From positions 1-64,000 of the forward strand of contig NZ_CAJURR010000009.1 in the NCBI RefSeq assembly GCF_910589175.1: a stretch of DNA of 64,000 bases, in the 5' to 3' direction. Source of the DNA: an uncultured Lactobacillus sp. Lineage in GTDB: Bacteria > Bacillota > Bacilli > Lactobacillales > Lactobacillaceae. The notes under the pieces were generated by a model. It worked only from the letters and a program-made list of their open reading frames with translations. It ran no database searches and was not told where the DNA came from. Positions 39,206 through 48,899 of the stretch are shown here, piece after piece. Positions within the stretch are counted from its first letter, which is position 1, and each line of letters starts with the position of its first letter. Made by a program: the position numbers and the translations under genes.

Positions 39206-40384
39206 TTACTCTTTACTGCCTTGAGTATCACTATCTTCGATTGCATCATCATAAAGATTTGAAATCTTACGATAATAATTGAATAGTCTAGTTACAATTA
39301 TTTTGATTACGGCATAGACAGGGATGGCAAAAATAACTCCCCATAAACCAGCTACTGCGCTTGCACCAATTAATAGCAAAATAGTTGTAACAGGATTCAT
39401 ATTCATTCTATTTCCCATTACTAATGGCGAAATAACACGGCCCTCAAGTGTTTGTTCTATAGCAAAAACTATTAAGACTTTGATCAACATCATTGGAGAG
39501 TTAATTAATCCTAAAATAATTGCGGGAATAAAGGCAATAAATGTACCAAAATATGGAATCATATTTAAAATTCCAGCTAAAACTGCCAATGTAATTCCAT
39601 AATTCAATCCAATTACTGAATAACCTATCGCAAACATTACTCCAACCCAGAAGGCAACAGTAATTTGGCCTCGAATGTAGGAAGCAACTGCTCCATTAAT
39701 ATCACTAAGTAAGCTCGAAAAACTAGGTTGTAATTTTTTAGGAGCAAATTTAGTCACATATGGATTCAAACGATGCCCATCTTTTAGCATAAAGAATAAA
39801 ACAAACGGTGCTGTTAATAGGGTCATAAAAATCATTGTAATTACGTTAACAGCAGATGACAAATTACTCAAGGCTAAATTGAAGCTATCTTGACCTGTCT
39901 TAAACATTTTAGTTTGTGCATCAGAAACAGCTTGATTAATTCCTCCGCGAACTCCATTTAAGCGTGGATCGCGAATCATTTTTTCAAAACCTTTTTGTGC
40001 ATCTTTCCAATAAGTTGGCCAATTCTTTACTAGGGAATCAGTTTGATGCTGAATAATAGGGATCAAAGTATTAATGATCCAAATCAATCCTCCTACAACA
40101 ATAACAAATAGTAGAATAATCGTAATTATTCTGGGAACTTTTAATTTTTTCTCCATCCAGTCAACTACTGGATCCATTAAATAGTATTGAATTGATGCAA
40201 CTAAAATTGGTGGAAAAATTGCATTAAAAAATGTCCAAAAAGGATTTAACACAAAAGAAATTTGGTTAAATACCAAAATAATCAAGAAGAACAATAAAAT
40301 ATTAAGTAAGGCTATGCTAAAACGGTTATTCAAAAACCACTTAACAAAAAAATTACTCTTCTGACGATGTTTTTTTACATCCAT
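39206..40384 (-). CDS. AI-2E family transporter
   Basis: 392 aa, about eight membrane helices in the AI-2E (PerM/TqsA) pattern, with a large soluble loop between about 115 and 180 and the conserved NMIPYFGTFIAFIPAIILG near 278. Members include an autoinducer-2 exporter and sodium/proton antiporters; family membership does not choose between them. It follows a small hypothetical gene by 11 nt and ends at a terminator. Confidence 0.85.
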   Translation of the reverse strand: MDVKKHRQKSNFFVKWFLNNRFSIALLNILLFFLIILVFNQISFVLNPFWTFFNAIFPPILVASIQYYLMDPVVDWMEKKLKVPRIITIILLFVIVVGGLIWIINTLIPIIQHQTDSLVKNWPTYWKDAQKGFEKMIRDPRLNGVRGGINQAVSDAQTKMFKTGQDSFNLALSNLSSAVNVITMIFMTLLTAPFVLFFMLKDGHRLNPYVTKFAPKKLQPSFSSLLSDINGAVASYIRGQITVAFWVGVMFAIGYSVIGLNYGITLAVLAGILNMIPYFGTFIAFIPAIILGLINSPMMLIKVLIVFAIEQTLEGRVISPLVMGNRMNMNPVTTILLLIGASAVAGLWGVIFAIPVYAVIKIIVTRLFNYYRKISNLYDDAIEDSDTQGSKE

Positions 40385-40395
40385 AGCTTCCCCTC

Positions 40396-40776
40396 TTATC
40401 TATGTTCATAGGTAATCCAGTCGCCTACCTTAAATTCAGGCATTTTTTCTTTAGAATCTTTTTCTAAATAGATAGCATTAGTCATTGGCTTTTTCGGAAC
40501 TTCATTAGTAAATACTAAAGTAGCATGACCAATAGCTTGCATATTCATTTGAACCATTGGACCAACATATAGAGCTAGATACGTAGCGCCATCAATTGTG
40601 ATAGAATCGTCTTTTTTAAAGACAAATTTTTCTACTGGCGTTGCTGGATCGAACTCTTGCAATACAGCAACATCCCGCAACTTATCAGTAGCTTTATTAT
40701 CAAATAAAATTACGATGTTATCTGCTGGATCTAATGCTTCCGAACCAATAGCAGTAATTGTAGAATTCCATTTCAT
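40396..40776 (-). CDS. Hypothetical protein, about 126 aa
   Basis: The start is best placed at the ATG at 40776, with GAGG nine bases upstream. It is soluble, slightly acidic, with regular alternation suggesting a beta-rich fold (DNIVILFDNKATDKLRDVAV; GATYLALYVGPMVQMNMQAI). No family recognised and no catalytic motif seen. It lies 11 nt before the AI-2E-family gene, so the two are probably cotranscribed. Confidence 0.75.
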   Translation of the reverse strand: MKWNSTITAIGSEALDPADNIVILFDNKATDKLRDVAVLQEFDPATPVEKFVFKKDDSITIDGATYLALYVGPMVQMNMQAIGHATLVFTNEVPKKPMTNAIYLEKDSKEKMPEFKVGDWITYEHR

Positions 40777-40915
40777 TTTTATCAACCTCTTTATTAAATT
40801 TTACCATATCAACTTATTTATCCAATAACACTTAATTACGATTGCCTATTCTTACTAAAAGGTAGAAAATAAATATGTTATGGAAAGTTTTTATCAGGAG
40901 GCTAACATAAAAATT

Positions 40916-41938
40916 ATGAAAGTTTGGTTTGGTGGCTATACGAGCCATGACTCAAAAGGCATTTATACCGCTAATGTTGAAAATGATGGAACTGATATTA
41001 AACTAACTAATATTAAAAATACTGTTGAAGTTGAAAGACCAACATATTTCCAATTAGTTGGTGATTTATTGTTTACTATCATCCAAAAAGGCGACCAGAG
41101 CGGAATTGCTACCTATAGAATTAAAAATGGTGAAGCTGAAAAATTAGATACCTATTTTCACAAAGGAGCAGCTCCTTGCTACATCAGTGTTGATCCACAA
41201 AAGAATTTAGTTTTCACTGCAAATTATCACTTAGCAACTGTTAGTGTGTTTTCTTACGACAAAAATGGAAAATTAACCTTCATTACTAACGACAAGCATG
41301 AGGGTCATGGACCAAGAGTAGAACAAGATCAGGCTCACCCACATTTCTTCGATGAGACTCCTGCTGGTAATTTAGTTTCATGTGATTTAGGAATTGATGC
41401 TGTTGATTTTTATAAGTTAGATGACAACAAATTAAAACACCTAGCACGCTATCAAATGGAAAAGGGCTTTGGTACTCGACACATTACCTTTTCACCAGAC
41501 GGTAAAACTATGTACATTGTTGGTGAATTATCTAGTCAGGTTAATGTTGCCCGTTTAAATGAAGATACTTGGGAAGTTGAGGATATAGCAACATATAAGA
41601 CTATCCCTGATGATTTTACTGATCATAATGGGGCTGCTGCAATTAGAATTTCTAAAGATGGAAAATTTGTTTATATTTCTAATCGTGGTCATGATTCAAT
41701 CGCTGTCTTTAAAGTTTTAGATGATGGAAAACTAGAATTAGCTCAAAGAATTTCTGTCTTTGGTTCCTTCCCACGTGATTTTAACTGGGATAAGACAGAA
41801 AAGTACCTAGTTGTAGCTAATCAAAATACTAATAATGCAACTCTTTACCGTCGAAACTCTGAAACTGGTAGTCTAACTCCAATTCAAAAAGATATTTCTG
41901 TTCCTGAAGCTACACGCGTATTATTTGAAGAATATTAA
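40916..41938 (+). CDS. Lactonase family protein (6-phosphogluconolactonase-like)
   Basis: About 340 aa from the ATG at 40916. AGGAGG lies 14 nt upstream, longer than usual; an in-frame ATG at 40880 is less likely. Repeated blades of a seven-bladed propeller are visible (GTRHITFSPDGKTMYIVGEL; ISKDGKFVYISNRGHDSIAV). The family includes YbhE/Pgl 6-phosphogluconolactonase and muconate lactonising enzymes. The substrate is not certain; a role in the pentose phosphate route is the usual guess. Monocistronic, with a terminator at 41954. Confidence 0.85.
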   Translation: MKVWFGGYTSHDSKGIYTANVENDGTDIKLTNIKNTVEVERPTYFQLVGDLLFTIIQKGDQSGIATYRIKNGEAEKLDTYFHKGAAPCYISVDPQKNLVFTANYHLATVSVFSYDKNGKLTFITNDKHEGHGPRVEQDQAHPHFFDETPAGNLVSCDLGIDAVDFYKLDDNKLKHLARYQMEKGFGTRHITFSPDGKTMYIVGELSSQVNVARLNEDTWEVEDIATYKTIPDDFTDHNGAAAIRISKDGKFVYISNRGHDSIAVFKVLDDGKLELAQRISVFGSFPRDFNWDKTEKYLVVANQNTNNATLYRRNSETGSLTPIQKDISVPEATRVLFEEY

Positions 41939-41953
41939 GCTCATTCTATAAAT

Positions 41954-41982
41954 TAAGCCATGAATATTCATGGCTTTTCTTT
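41954..41982 (+). terminator. Terminator of the lactonase gene
   Basis: AAGCCATGAATATTCATGGCTT is a perfect palindrome followed by TTCTTT. An in-frame ATG inside this stem could be mistaken for the start of the next gene. Confidence 0.9.
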
Positions 41983-42007
41983 ATTTATTGGAAAAAGGAT
42001 ATACACG

Positions 42008-43237
42008 ATGCAAAATAATGCAGCTGATAAACTTTCACCTTTCAAAAAATTAACAGTAGAACAACAAGATCTAATTACTCAGATTATTTCTTTTACTAAA
42101 CAATACATTAATCAAAACTTTCCCGCTGTTTTCACCATCTATGGCGAGGCTGGTACAGGAAAAAGCGTTGTTCTCTCTTCCCTGTTTTACCAAATACAAA
42201 AATTATGCCATGATAAAACTAGTAGTATTTACCAAACCAGCAATTACTTTCTTGTTAATCATCCAGAGATTTTAAAAGTTTATCGTCAAATTGCCGGAAC
42301 TTTACCTAAACTCTTAAAGAAAAATTTTCAAAGACCAACTACTTTTATTAATCAATTAGATAAGAAAAATGAACATGCTGATATTGTGGTAATCGACGAA
42401 GCTCACTTACTTCTTTCTAAGCCAGATCATTACAATAATTTTTATCATGAAAATCAGTTAACTGAAATTATTAAAAGAAGCAAGGTAGTGATTTTAGTAT
42501 TTGACCCATATCAAGTACTAAAAATGAAAACTCTTTGGACTAAAGATCGCCTAGAAAAAATTATCGCTCCCTATCCCCATCAAAAATATCATTTAAAACA
42601 TCAATTTAGGATGACCGCTCCTTCTGAGTTACTTACTTGGTTTAATTCATTTACTAAACATAAAATCATCGATCCTATCCCTCAAAATGTTAACAGCAAC
42701 TATGATTTTCGTATTTTCGATGATGCTGAAAAAATGCGAGAGGAAATCGTTAAGCGGAACTGTGAAGTAGGATTAAGTAGAATTCTCTCTACATCTGGCT
42801 ATCCTTCGACCTTAGATGGAGGCAAACATTACATCCAAGAAGGGAAATTCAAAATGCCATGGGACCAATATAATTACACTGCCACTCCTTGGGCTGAAAT
42901 ACCAAAAACAATTGATGAGGTAGGCTCAATATATACTTGTCAGGGATTTGATTTAAACTATGCTGGTATTATTATCGGACCTCCCATTAGTCAAATCCCG
43001 GGTAAAAACAAAATTCGTGTTAATTTAGACAAAATAACTGATGTAGAAATGTTTAAAAAGAGAAAAGATCTCTCTGATCCTCATGAAATCAAAACTCTTG
43101 AAGAAGAAATGGTTCTTAATTCTTTAAATGTTTTATTTAAGCGGGGAATCAAAGGAACCTATCTTTACGCTCATGATCCCTTGCTTAGAAAAACGTTAAT
43201 CTCTATGTTCAAGCAAGCAACACAGAAGACAAAATAA
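42008..43237 (+). CDS. DUF2075 family ATPase/helicase-like protein
   Basis: 409 aa from the ATG at 42008, with AAGGAT upstream; an earlier ATG at 41960 falls in a terminator stem. Walker A GEAGTGKSVVLSS is near residue 45, Walker B VVIDEAHLLLS near 123, and further superfamily-1 helicase-like motifs (LKHQFRMTAPSELLTW; SIYTCQGFDLNYAGIIIG) follow. DUF2075 domains occur alone and in Schlafen-type or defence-linked proteins. No partner gene (nuclease, methylase) is adjacent, so the role is unknown. Confidence 0.82.
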   Translation: MQNNAADKLSPFKKLTVEQQDLITQIISFTKQYINQNFPAVFTIYGEAGTGKSVVLSSLFYQIQKLCHDKTSSIYQTSNYFLVNHPEILKVYRQIAGTLPKLLKKNFQRPTTFINQLDKKNEHADIVVIDEAHLLLSKPDHYNNFYHENQLTEIIKRSKVVILVFDPYQVLKMKTLWTKDRLEKIIAPYPHQKYHLKHQFRMTAPSELLTWFNSFTKHKIIDPIPQNVNSNYDFRIFDDAEKMREEIVKRNCEVGLSRILSTSGYPSTLDGGKHYIQEGKFKMPWDQYNYTATPWAEIPKTIDEVGSIYTCQGFDLNYAGIIIGPPISQIPGKNKIRVNLDKITDVEMFKKRKDLSDPHEIKTLEEEMVLNSLNVLFKRGIKGTYLYAHDPLLRKTLISMFKQATQKTK

Positions 43238-43272
43238 AAGATTATGGTTTAAAACAAGCCATAATCTTTTTT
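43237..43272 (+). terminator. Terminator of the DUF2075 gene
   Basis: AAAGATTATGG and CCATAATCTTT arms with a short loop, followed by a T-run. It lies between this gene and the convergent oleate hydratase gene. Confidence 0.9.
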
Positions 43273-43305
43273 TGTTAATTCTCATTCAAATAAATTGTTA
43301 CATCT

Positions 43306-45081
43306 TTAAATTAGATTTGCTTCTTCAAGCAACTCTTCAATCCATGTTCCCTTAATCTTTTTCATACCAGCTTTTACAGCTAACTTTTCTGGTAATGGGA
43401 TTTCTTGGTCTACTAACTTCTTTTTATCAGACATGTAATACATAGCACGAAGTAATTCCCGGATATCATAAACAGAACTCCAAACTTCTGGAACTCCTCG
43501 ATCTACATTAAGTAGTGTATAAACAGATTCCATAGCTGTTCTAACTGAATATTCTGTCGTAAACACAGTATCTCTAGTGGGACTTTCAGCAAAGTTACCA
43601 ATAAATGCCAAATTTTTTGATCCTTCTGGTACAACAGCTGGCCGGTCCCCATCATGACGAGGCATGAAGTAACTAGTAATATAAGGCATATATACCGGAA
43701 CAGTGTTCATATTTTCTTCTGAAGACAATTCTTTAATTTCACTTTCTGGCACACCCAAATGATAAAGCATTTCTTCAGCAATTTCTTGTCCAGTACAGTC
43801 GACTACCTTTTTCTTAATATAATTCCCCTCAGTATCTGAATACAAAGCATAGATCCAGACTACAATTTCATTTGGCTTTTGAGTTGGAAAATGAGGTTGA
43901 CGGTGAATAGTAAAACTTAGACCCCAATTTGAATCTGTAACCGTAATAATTCCACCAGTATTTACTTTTCCATCATACAAACTACGTTTAGTCAATCTTT
44001 CAAAGTAAGGAGCCACTTTTTTATTCTTTAATGTTGTAGTTGCAGAAACAAACCATGATTTTTCAGGTAAGTTTTCACTAAAGACATCAGGGTGACCAAA
44101 TGCCGGATCTTGTTTAGCTAAGTTTTCCCATAGCTTCCAAGATCCACCCTTAGCATGAGTAATTGGCGCAGGCGTAGTTTGGTTCCCATAAGTAGAGCTT
44201 TCAGTAATTGATCCATTAGTTACAAAGACAATGTCATCTTCAGTTAAATCAACATCTTCTTGCTTACCGTCTTTCTTCATCACAATCTTTTTAGCAACTT
44301 TTTCATTTCCTTCATGGTCAACTAATACATTTTCTACTTGAACACCATATTCAAACTTAACACCATGATCTTTTAGGTATTTAAGTAGTGGCTTCACCAT
44401 AGAATCATATTGATCATATTTGTTAAACTTCAAGGCAGTAAAGTCAGGTAATCCATCAATATGGTGAATGAAGCGCATGCAATAGCGTCTCATTTCTGCT
44501 AAAGAATGCCATTTTTCAAAGGCAAACATCGTTGACCAATAAGTCCAAAAATTAGTTTCAAAAAATTCAGGTGAAAACCATTCTTCAATTGTTTTTCCTT
44601 GAATTTCAGATTCTGGTGTTAAAACTAACTTAACAATTTCACTAGCATGCGAACCCAATTGATATAGTCCATCTGTTGGCAATTCATTACCACGCTTATG
44701 AATCAACCGACAATTCGAGGAGTTCGGATCTTCTTTATCGAGCCAATAATATTCATCTAAGTAAGAAGCACCTGGTATTCGCAATGAAGGAACTGATCGA
44801 TACATGTCCCACATACATTCAAAGTGGTCTTCCATTTCTCTACCACCCCGAACGACAAAACCAGCATTAGGACGATTAGTCCCATCTAGAGATCCTCCTG
44901 CAACATCCAATTCTTCTAAAATATGAATTTTATCACCAGACATCTTAGCATCTCGAACCAAAAAGAATGCTGCTGAAAGGCCCGCTAAGCCACTACCAAT
45001 TATGTAAGCCGACTTCTTGTCTACATCAGCAGGCTTTTTCGTATCCGCAAAAGCTTCATAATTTCCTTTTGAATAGTACAT
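43306..45081 (-). CDS. ohyA: Oleate hydratase (MCRA family)
   Basis: 591 aa, the common length of the myosin-cross-reactive-antigen family, now known as FAD-dependent fatty acid hydratases. The dinucleotide loop [19 protein letters not shown] starts near residue 26. The conserved [15 protein letters not shown] near 78 matches the active-site and FAD region. It adds water to the cis-9 or cis-12 double bond of free unsaturated fatty acids, which detoxifies them. A promoter with a palindrome in the spacer lies upstream. Monocistronic. Confidence 0.95.
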   Translation of the reverse strand: MYYSKGNYEAFADTKKPADVDKKSAYIIGSGLAGLSAAFFLVRDAKMSGDKIHILEELDVAGGSLDGTNRPNAGFVVRGGREMEDHFECMWDMYRSVPSLRIPGASYLDEYYWLDKEDPNSSNCRLIHKRGNELPTDGLYQLGSHASEIVKLVLTPESEIQGKTIEEWFSPEFFETNFWTYWSTMFAFEKWHSLAEMRRYCMRFIHHIDGLPDFTALKFNKYDQYDSMVKPLLKYLKDHGVKFEYGVQVENVLVDHEGNEKVAKKIVMKKDGKQEDVDLTEDDIVFVTNGSITESSTYGNQTTPAPITHAKGGSWKLWENLAKQDPAFGHPDVFSENLPEKSWFVSATTTLKNKKVAPYFERLTKRSLYDGKVNTGGIITVTDSNWGLSFTIHRQPHFPTQKPNEIVVWIYALYSDTEGNYIKKKVVDCTGQEIAEEMLYHLGVPESEIKELSSEENMNTVPVYMPYITSYFMPRHDGDRPAVVPEGSKNLAFIGNFAESPTRDTVFTTEYSVRTAMESVYTLLNVDRGVPEVWSSVYDIRELLRAMYYMSDKKKLVDQEIPLPEKLAVKAGMKKIKGTWIEELLEEANLI

Positions 45082-45133
45082 ACAAGTGATCCTCTTTTCT
45101 ATATTCGAATAGTATTAACACTTCTTATATACA

Positions 45134-45162
45134 ATTCTATGTAAAGCGGTTACAATAGTCAA
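45134..45162 (-). promoter_or_regulatory. ohyA promoter with palindromic operator in the spacer
   Basis: Minus strand TTGACT (45157-45162), 17-nt spacer, TAGAAT (45134-45139). The spacer contains TGTAACCGCTTTACA (arms TGTAA/TTACA). It resembles cre but has one base too many between the conserved blocks, so another repressor (for example a fatty-acid sensor) or a variant cre is possible. Confidence 0.6.
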
Positions 45163-45179
45163 TCAATTTAGCTGTTATA

Positions 45180-46079
45180 TTATAATTTATTACTTATCAT
45201 GTTATTCCATAATGTTTCCATATCAGTAGGATCTGATATTTCAATTTTTTGTCTTTTTTCTGAAAAAGGATCATCAAATTCAAGATAAAAACAATTTAAT
45301 GCTTGGCGCTTAAAATTATCTTTAATTCCATACAATGGATCACCAAACAAAGGATGCCCTAAATATTGCATATGCACCCTAATTTGATGAGTTCGTCCAG
45401 TTAAAAGCTGTAATTCTACTAAACTAGCACCTCTAACTTGATCTAAAACGCGATATTTTGTGACTGACCGCTGGCCAGCCTTTACTACTCCGCGCTTGAC
45501 TCCAGTATCTATTTTACCAATTGGTGCATCAATAATTCCCTGGCTTTGTGTTTCTTCAAAATTTCCATGCACAATTGCATGATATTTCTTAACAAAGTCA
45601 TTCTTTTCCATCTTACTAAAACGTGCATGCGCAACTGCGTTTTTTCCTACCAAAACTAATCCAGAGGTATCTCGATCAAGTCTTGTAATAACGTGTGGCT
45701 TAAGATCAGTTTGTTTTTGTTGTTGAAAATAGTGCAGTAGCCGATTTACTACTGCATCACTATCTTCATAGCGCGATGGAATTGATAATATTCCGGCCTC
45801 TTTATTAATAATTAAATAATCTTTTTGTTCAAAAACGATATTTAGCTTCTTAGAAGAAGGCTTCAACCATTTATTTTCTTTTTCTTCTCCTAAAATAAAA
45901 ATCACTTCATCTCCAGCATGCAGCAAGTAGCTAGTATACCGTCGGTGATGATTTACTAAAATCATCCCACCATGATGTTGGCTATTAGTCAAAGCACGTT
46001 TAGAAAAACCATTTCTTAACAAAAAACGCCCCAATCTCTGAGGTGTTTTATTTTCAAATTTTAATTTAAAATATTGCAT
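45180..46079 (-). CDS. RluA/RluD family 23S rRNA pseudouridine synthase
   Basis: 299 aa. An S4-like N-terminal region is followed by the synthase domain with the catalytic Asp in RLDRDTSGLVLVG near residue 135 and the TGRTHQIRVHMQYLGHPLFG block near 215. It corresponds to Bacillus YjbO, last of the yjbM-nadF-yjbO group. It modifies uridines in 23S rRNA; the exact position cannot be assigned from sequence. Its start overlaps the nadK stop (TAATG). Confidence 0.93.
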   Translation of the reverse strand: MQYFKLKFENKTPQRLGRFLLRNGFSKRALTNSQHHGGMILVNHHRRYTSYLLHAGDEVIFILGEEKENKWLKPSSKKLNIVFEQKDYLIINKEAGILSIPSRYEDSDAVVNRLLHYFQQQKQTDLKPHVITRLDRDTSGLVLVGKNAVAHARFSKMEKNDFVKKYHAIVHGNFEETQSQGIIDAPIGKIDTGVKRGVVKAGQRSVTKYRVLDQVRGASLVELQLLTGRTHQIRVHMQYLGHPLFGDPLYGIKDNFKRQALNCFYLEFDDPFSEKRQKIEISDPTDMETLWNNMISNKL

Positions 46080-46891
46080 TATTGTTTATCTTTAGGTTGG
46101 CCGATAAAGGCATCCTCTACACGATTCCAAAAATGAGTATGTTGATACTTATCAAAGCGAATAACATGTTGAGAAATACGGTACTCAATTTTTTTAATAT
46201 GTTTGTGATTAAATTCATACCCATCAAATGTAACTACATAATGATCATCACTACCCGTTTCTGGCTTAATAGTGATCCATTCATCTGGTGCAATTACAAT
46301 TGGAGATGAGAGCGTTCTAAACACCCGGTTATTAATTGAAGCTATTTCAGTCATTTGTAAAGCTTTTAAACGTGGATGAATAACAGCACCACCTAATGAC
46401 TTACTATAGGCAGTAGAACCTGTAGGGGTAGAAACACATAAGCCATCCCCCTTAAAACTTTCAAAAAACTGGTCTCGGATGTAAACATCAGCCTTTAAAG
46501 TCTTAGAAACTCGTTTAATAGTTGCCTCATTTAATGCAAGCAACTTTTTCTTTTCACCTGCTCCAGTAGTAATGATCAATTCCAATAGTGGATAGGAAGC
46601 AGAAGATGGTTGCTTCTTAGTCAAATTATCTACCATTTTGTTAATTTCAAAATTACGCCAATCAGTATAAAAACCTAAGTGCCCAGTATGAACACCGATG
46701 AATCGAATTTTATCAACTAGATTTTGGTATTTATGAAATCCGGAAATTAATGTTCCATCTCCTCCAACAGTAATTACTACGTCAGGATTTTCAGGATCAA
46801 TCTCAATTTTTCTAGCATCTAGTAATTTTTCTAATGCTTTAACTACTGCTAAGGTTTCAACTTTATTATTATAAACGAGTGCGACTTTCAT
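46079..46891 (-). CDS. nadK: NAD kinase
   Basis: 270 aa. The GGDGT phosphate motif is at 43-47, and CVSTPTGSTAYSKSLGGA near 155 matches the NAD-binding core. It phosphorylates NAD to NADP and is the sole source of NADP. It sits between relQ and the pseudouridine synthase with one-base overlaps on both sides, the same order as Bacillus yjbM-nadF-yjbO. Confidence 0.96.
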   Translation of the reverse strand: MKVALVYNNKVETLAVVKALEKLLDARKIEIDPENPDVVITVGGDGTLISGFHKYQNLVDKIRFIGVHTGHLGFYTDWRNFEINKMVDNLTKKQPSSASYPLLELIITTGAGEKKKLLALNEATIKRVSKTLKADVYIRDQFFESFKGDGLCVSTPTGSTAYSKSLGGAVIHPRLKALQMTEIASINNRVFRTLSSPIVIAPDEWITIKPETGSDDHYVVTFDGYEFNHKHIKKIEYRISQHVIRFDKYQHTHFWNRVEDAFIGQPKDKQ

Positions 46892-47517
46892 TATTGCTCT
46901 TTTCCTTTAGATTTAGTAAAAATTCTCTGTGCTTCCTGCACTTCATCTTTAATTGATGACATTTCTTCATCTAACTTATAAGCAGCTTCAGCTGTTGTCT
47001 TAAGTCGCTTAGAAATATCTTCTGGGTACTTCCCCTGATATTTATAGTTCAGTGTGTGTTCTACTGTTGCCCAGAAATTCATTGCTAAGGTACGAATTTG
47101 AATTTCAGCAATTATTTTCTTTGGTCCATCAGGTAAAAAAACTGAATATTCAATTACCATGTGATAGGATCGATATCCTGATGGTTTAGCATTTTGAATA
47201 TAGTCTCTTTCCTCAACTACCTGCATATCTTGCCGTTCATGAATTAGATCAACTACTCGATAAATATCATCGACAAATTGACACATAATTCTAATACCAG
47301 CAATATCTTGCATATCATTTTCAATGACCTCAGGGGCAATAACACGCCGTGTCATTTTCTCTTTAATTGAATCAACTGTTTTAACGCGTCCGACCACGAA
47401 TTCAATCGGCGAATGCTCACCCTTGTTTAAAAAACTTTGTCTAAGTGATCGAAATTTAACTTTTAATTCAGAAACAGCCTGTTGATAAGGCCATAAAAAT
47501 AAATCCCAATCTTTCAT
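46891..47517 (-). CDS. relQ: Small alarmone synthetase (RelQ/YjbM)
   Basis: 208 aa, the single-domain RelA/SpoT synthetase form. AGIRIMCQFVDDIYRVVDLI near residue 75 and GYRSYHMVIEY with EIQIRTLAMNFWATVEH near 115-150 are the synthetase core. No hydrolase or regulatory domain is present. RelQ makes pppGpp/ppGpp under cell-wall or other stress, independently of the ribosome. It starts the relQ-nadK-rluD operon and is divergent from the CYTH gene by 77 nt. Confidence 0.95.
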   Translation of the reverse strand: MKDWDLFLWPYQQAVSELKVKFRSLRQSFLNKGEHSPIEFVVGRVKTVDSIKEKMTRRVIAPEVIENDMQDIAGIRIMCQFVDDIYRVVDLIHERQDMQVVEERDYIQNAKPSGYRSYHMVIEYSVFLPDGPKKIIAEIQIRTLAMNFWATVEHTLNYKYQGKYPEDISKRLKTTAEAAYKLDEEMSSIKDEVQEAQRIFTKSKGKEQ

Positions 47518-47594
47518 GTATAAATCCTTTCCGTTTCAAACAAAATTATTCTACCATATAGAGGGATAACATTAACTAGTGAAAGGATAAAATT

Positions 47595-48218
47595 ATGAGT
47601 AAAAATTTAGAAATCGAATCAAAAACTCTACTAGATAAAGAAACCTATGAGAAAATGCGTGCAGCTTTTACCGCAAAATCTGATTTTATTCAAAAGAATT
47701 ATTATTTTGATACACCAGACTTTGATTTAAAAAATAGTGGTGCTAGCTTAAGAATCAGAATTCTTGTTGATCATGCAGAACAAACTATTAAAGTTAAAGA
47801 AACTAATCCTAAGGAAAAGAAATATAGTGAACGAGTTGAAATTAATGATTTACTATCTGTAGCACAAGCTGAACAAATGACTCAAAGTTCATATGAAGGT
47901 ACCTTCTTTTTATTTGGAGGGGATGTTGGTGATTACCTCCAAAAGCATTATTCCAATGAAGCAATTCACTCTTTGAAATTAATTTCCTGGAGTCAAACTC
48001 GAAGAATACTAGCTAACGGTCCAGAAAACTGTGAATTGACTTTAGATTTAACAGAATTTCCAGATGGATACTATGACTTTGAATTAGAAATTGAAAATGA
48101 CGATCCTGATATTATTAAAAAGGTACTTTCTCAATTAGAAAAGCAATTTAATTTTACAGTTAATAAGGAAAATACTAATCAAAGTAAAGTACAACGTGCT
48201 TGGGAACATAAAAAATAA
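47595..48218 (+). CDS. yjbK: CYTH domain protein (YjbK type)
   Basis: 207 aa. The N-terminal LEIESKTLL carries the ExExK motif of CYTH triphosphate tunnel enzymes, and alternating charged strands (RIRILVDHAEQTIKVKETNP; YYDFELEIENDD) fit the tunnel. Likely an inorganic triphosphatase or nucleotide-binding protein; the substrate is unknown. In Bacillus yjbK lies beside yjbM (relQ), as here but divergent. GAAAGGA precedes the ATG. Expression upstream of spxH is probably shared. Confidence 0.88.
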   Translation: MSKNLEIESKTLLDKETYEKMRAAFTAKSDFIQKNYYFDTPDFDLKNSGASLRIRILVDHAEQTIKVKETNPKEKKYSERVEINDLLSVAQAEQMTQSSYEGTFFLFGGDVGDYLQKHYSNEAIHSLKLISWSQTRRILANGPENCELTLDLTEFPDGYYDFELEIENDDPDIIKKVLSQLEKQFNFTVNKENTNQSKVQRAWEHKK

Positions 48219-48288
48219 AACAAATTTTTTTCCATTTCATTCATTTTCTGATACAGTATTCATGAACTTGGATGGAGGAAATAACAAA

Positions 48289-48894
48289 ATGTTTGAAATA
48301 TTTTTCTTTGTTAATCCAATTGGGATTAACTGTTATCAAAATGAGCAGGAAATAATCGCTGCAGTCAGTGGTTACAATCAAAATATTTCTTACCACTTTA
48401 TTCCCATGACTACGATGAACACAATTCGTAACGATATCAAAGCTAGACATCTTTCTTCAAATAATGTCGAAGTTTTCAACACTTTTAGTCAAAGTGCTTA
48501 CAACGCCACTAAAGATTATCACACCTTAAAATTAATTGTCGGCAATAAAAAGGCTAGACAATATATCATTAATTTGCAGCATGCGATTAATGATATGAAT
48601 AAAACTTATTCTCCAGAGCTCGTTGATGAGATTCTAAATTCTTTAGATGTTTCAATAAAAAACTTCAAAAAAAATCGAGAATCAAACTACATAAAGCTTT
48701 CAATGGATAAAGATTTAAAACTCGCTGACGACTTAAATGTTGTCACTACTCCTACAACCATCATTTTTAACTACGATGATGACCGAGGAGATTCTGGTAT
48801 GATGATCGAAGGCTGTACAAATCGTGAAGAAATTGAGTCTGCAATCGCTGGGGATAAACAGACTAGTAGTGATAATAGTTTACGCTTGTTATAA
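48289..48894 (+). CDS. spxH: SpxH/YjbH, ClpXP adaptor of DsbA fold
   Basis: 201 aa from the ATG at 48289, with GGAGG upstream; an earlier in-frame ATG would overlap yjbK and is rejected. It has a thioredoxin/DsbA-like fold. In Bacillus YjbH the N-terminal redox motif is CPECW; here the matching place reads FFFVNPIGINCYQNEQ, with a single cysteine, so redox activity is doubtful. YjbH feeds Spx to ClpXP; spx is 1.7 kb away in this window. A terminator follows, overlapping the coiA end. Confidence 0.85.
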   Translation: MFEIFFFVNPIGINCYQNEQEIIAAVSGYNQNISYHFIPMTTMNTIRNDIKARHLSSNNVEVFNTFSQSAYNATKDYHTLKLIVGNKKARQYIINLQHAINDMNKTYSPELVDEILNSLDVSIKNFKKNRESNYIKLSMDKDLKLADDLNVVTTPTTIIFNYDDDRGDSGMMIEGCTNREEIESAIAGDKQTSSDNSLRLL

Positions 48895-48899
48895 TTCAA

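Noticed and set aside
41960..42007. Upstream ATG as start of the DUF2075 gene
   Set aside because: This stretch is the hairpin and T-run of the lactonase terminator; the ATG at 42008 has its own ribosome site.
45140..45154. Classical cre at ohyA
   Set aside because: The sequence has an extra base between the conserved halves; it is recorded as a cre-like palindrome only.
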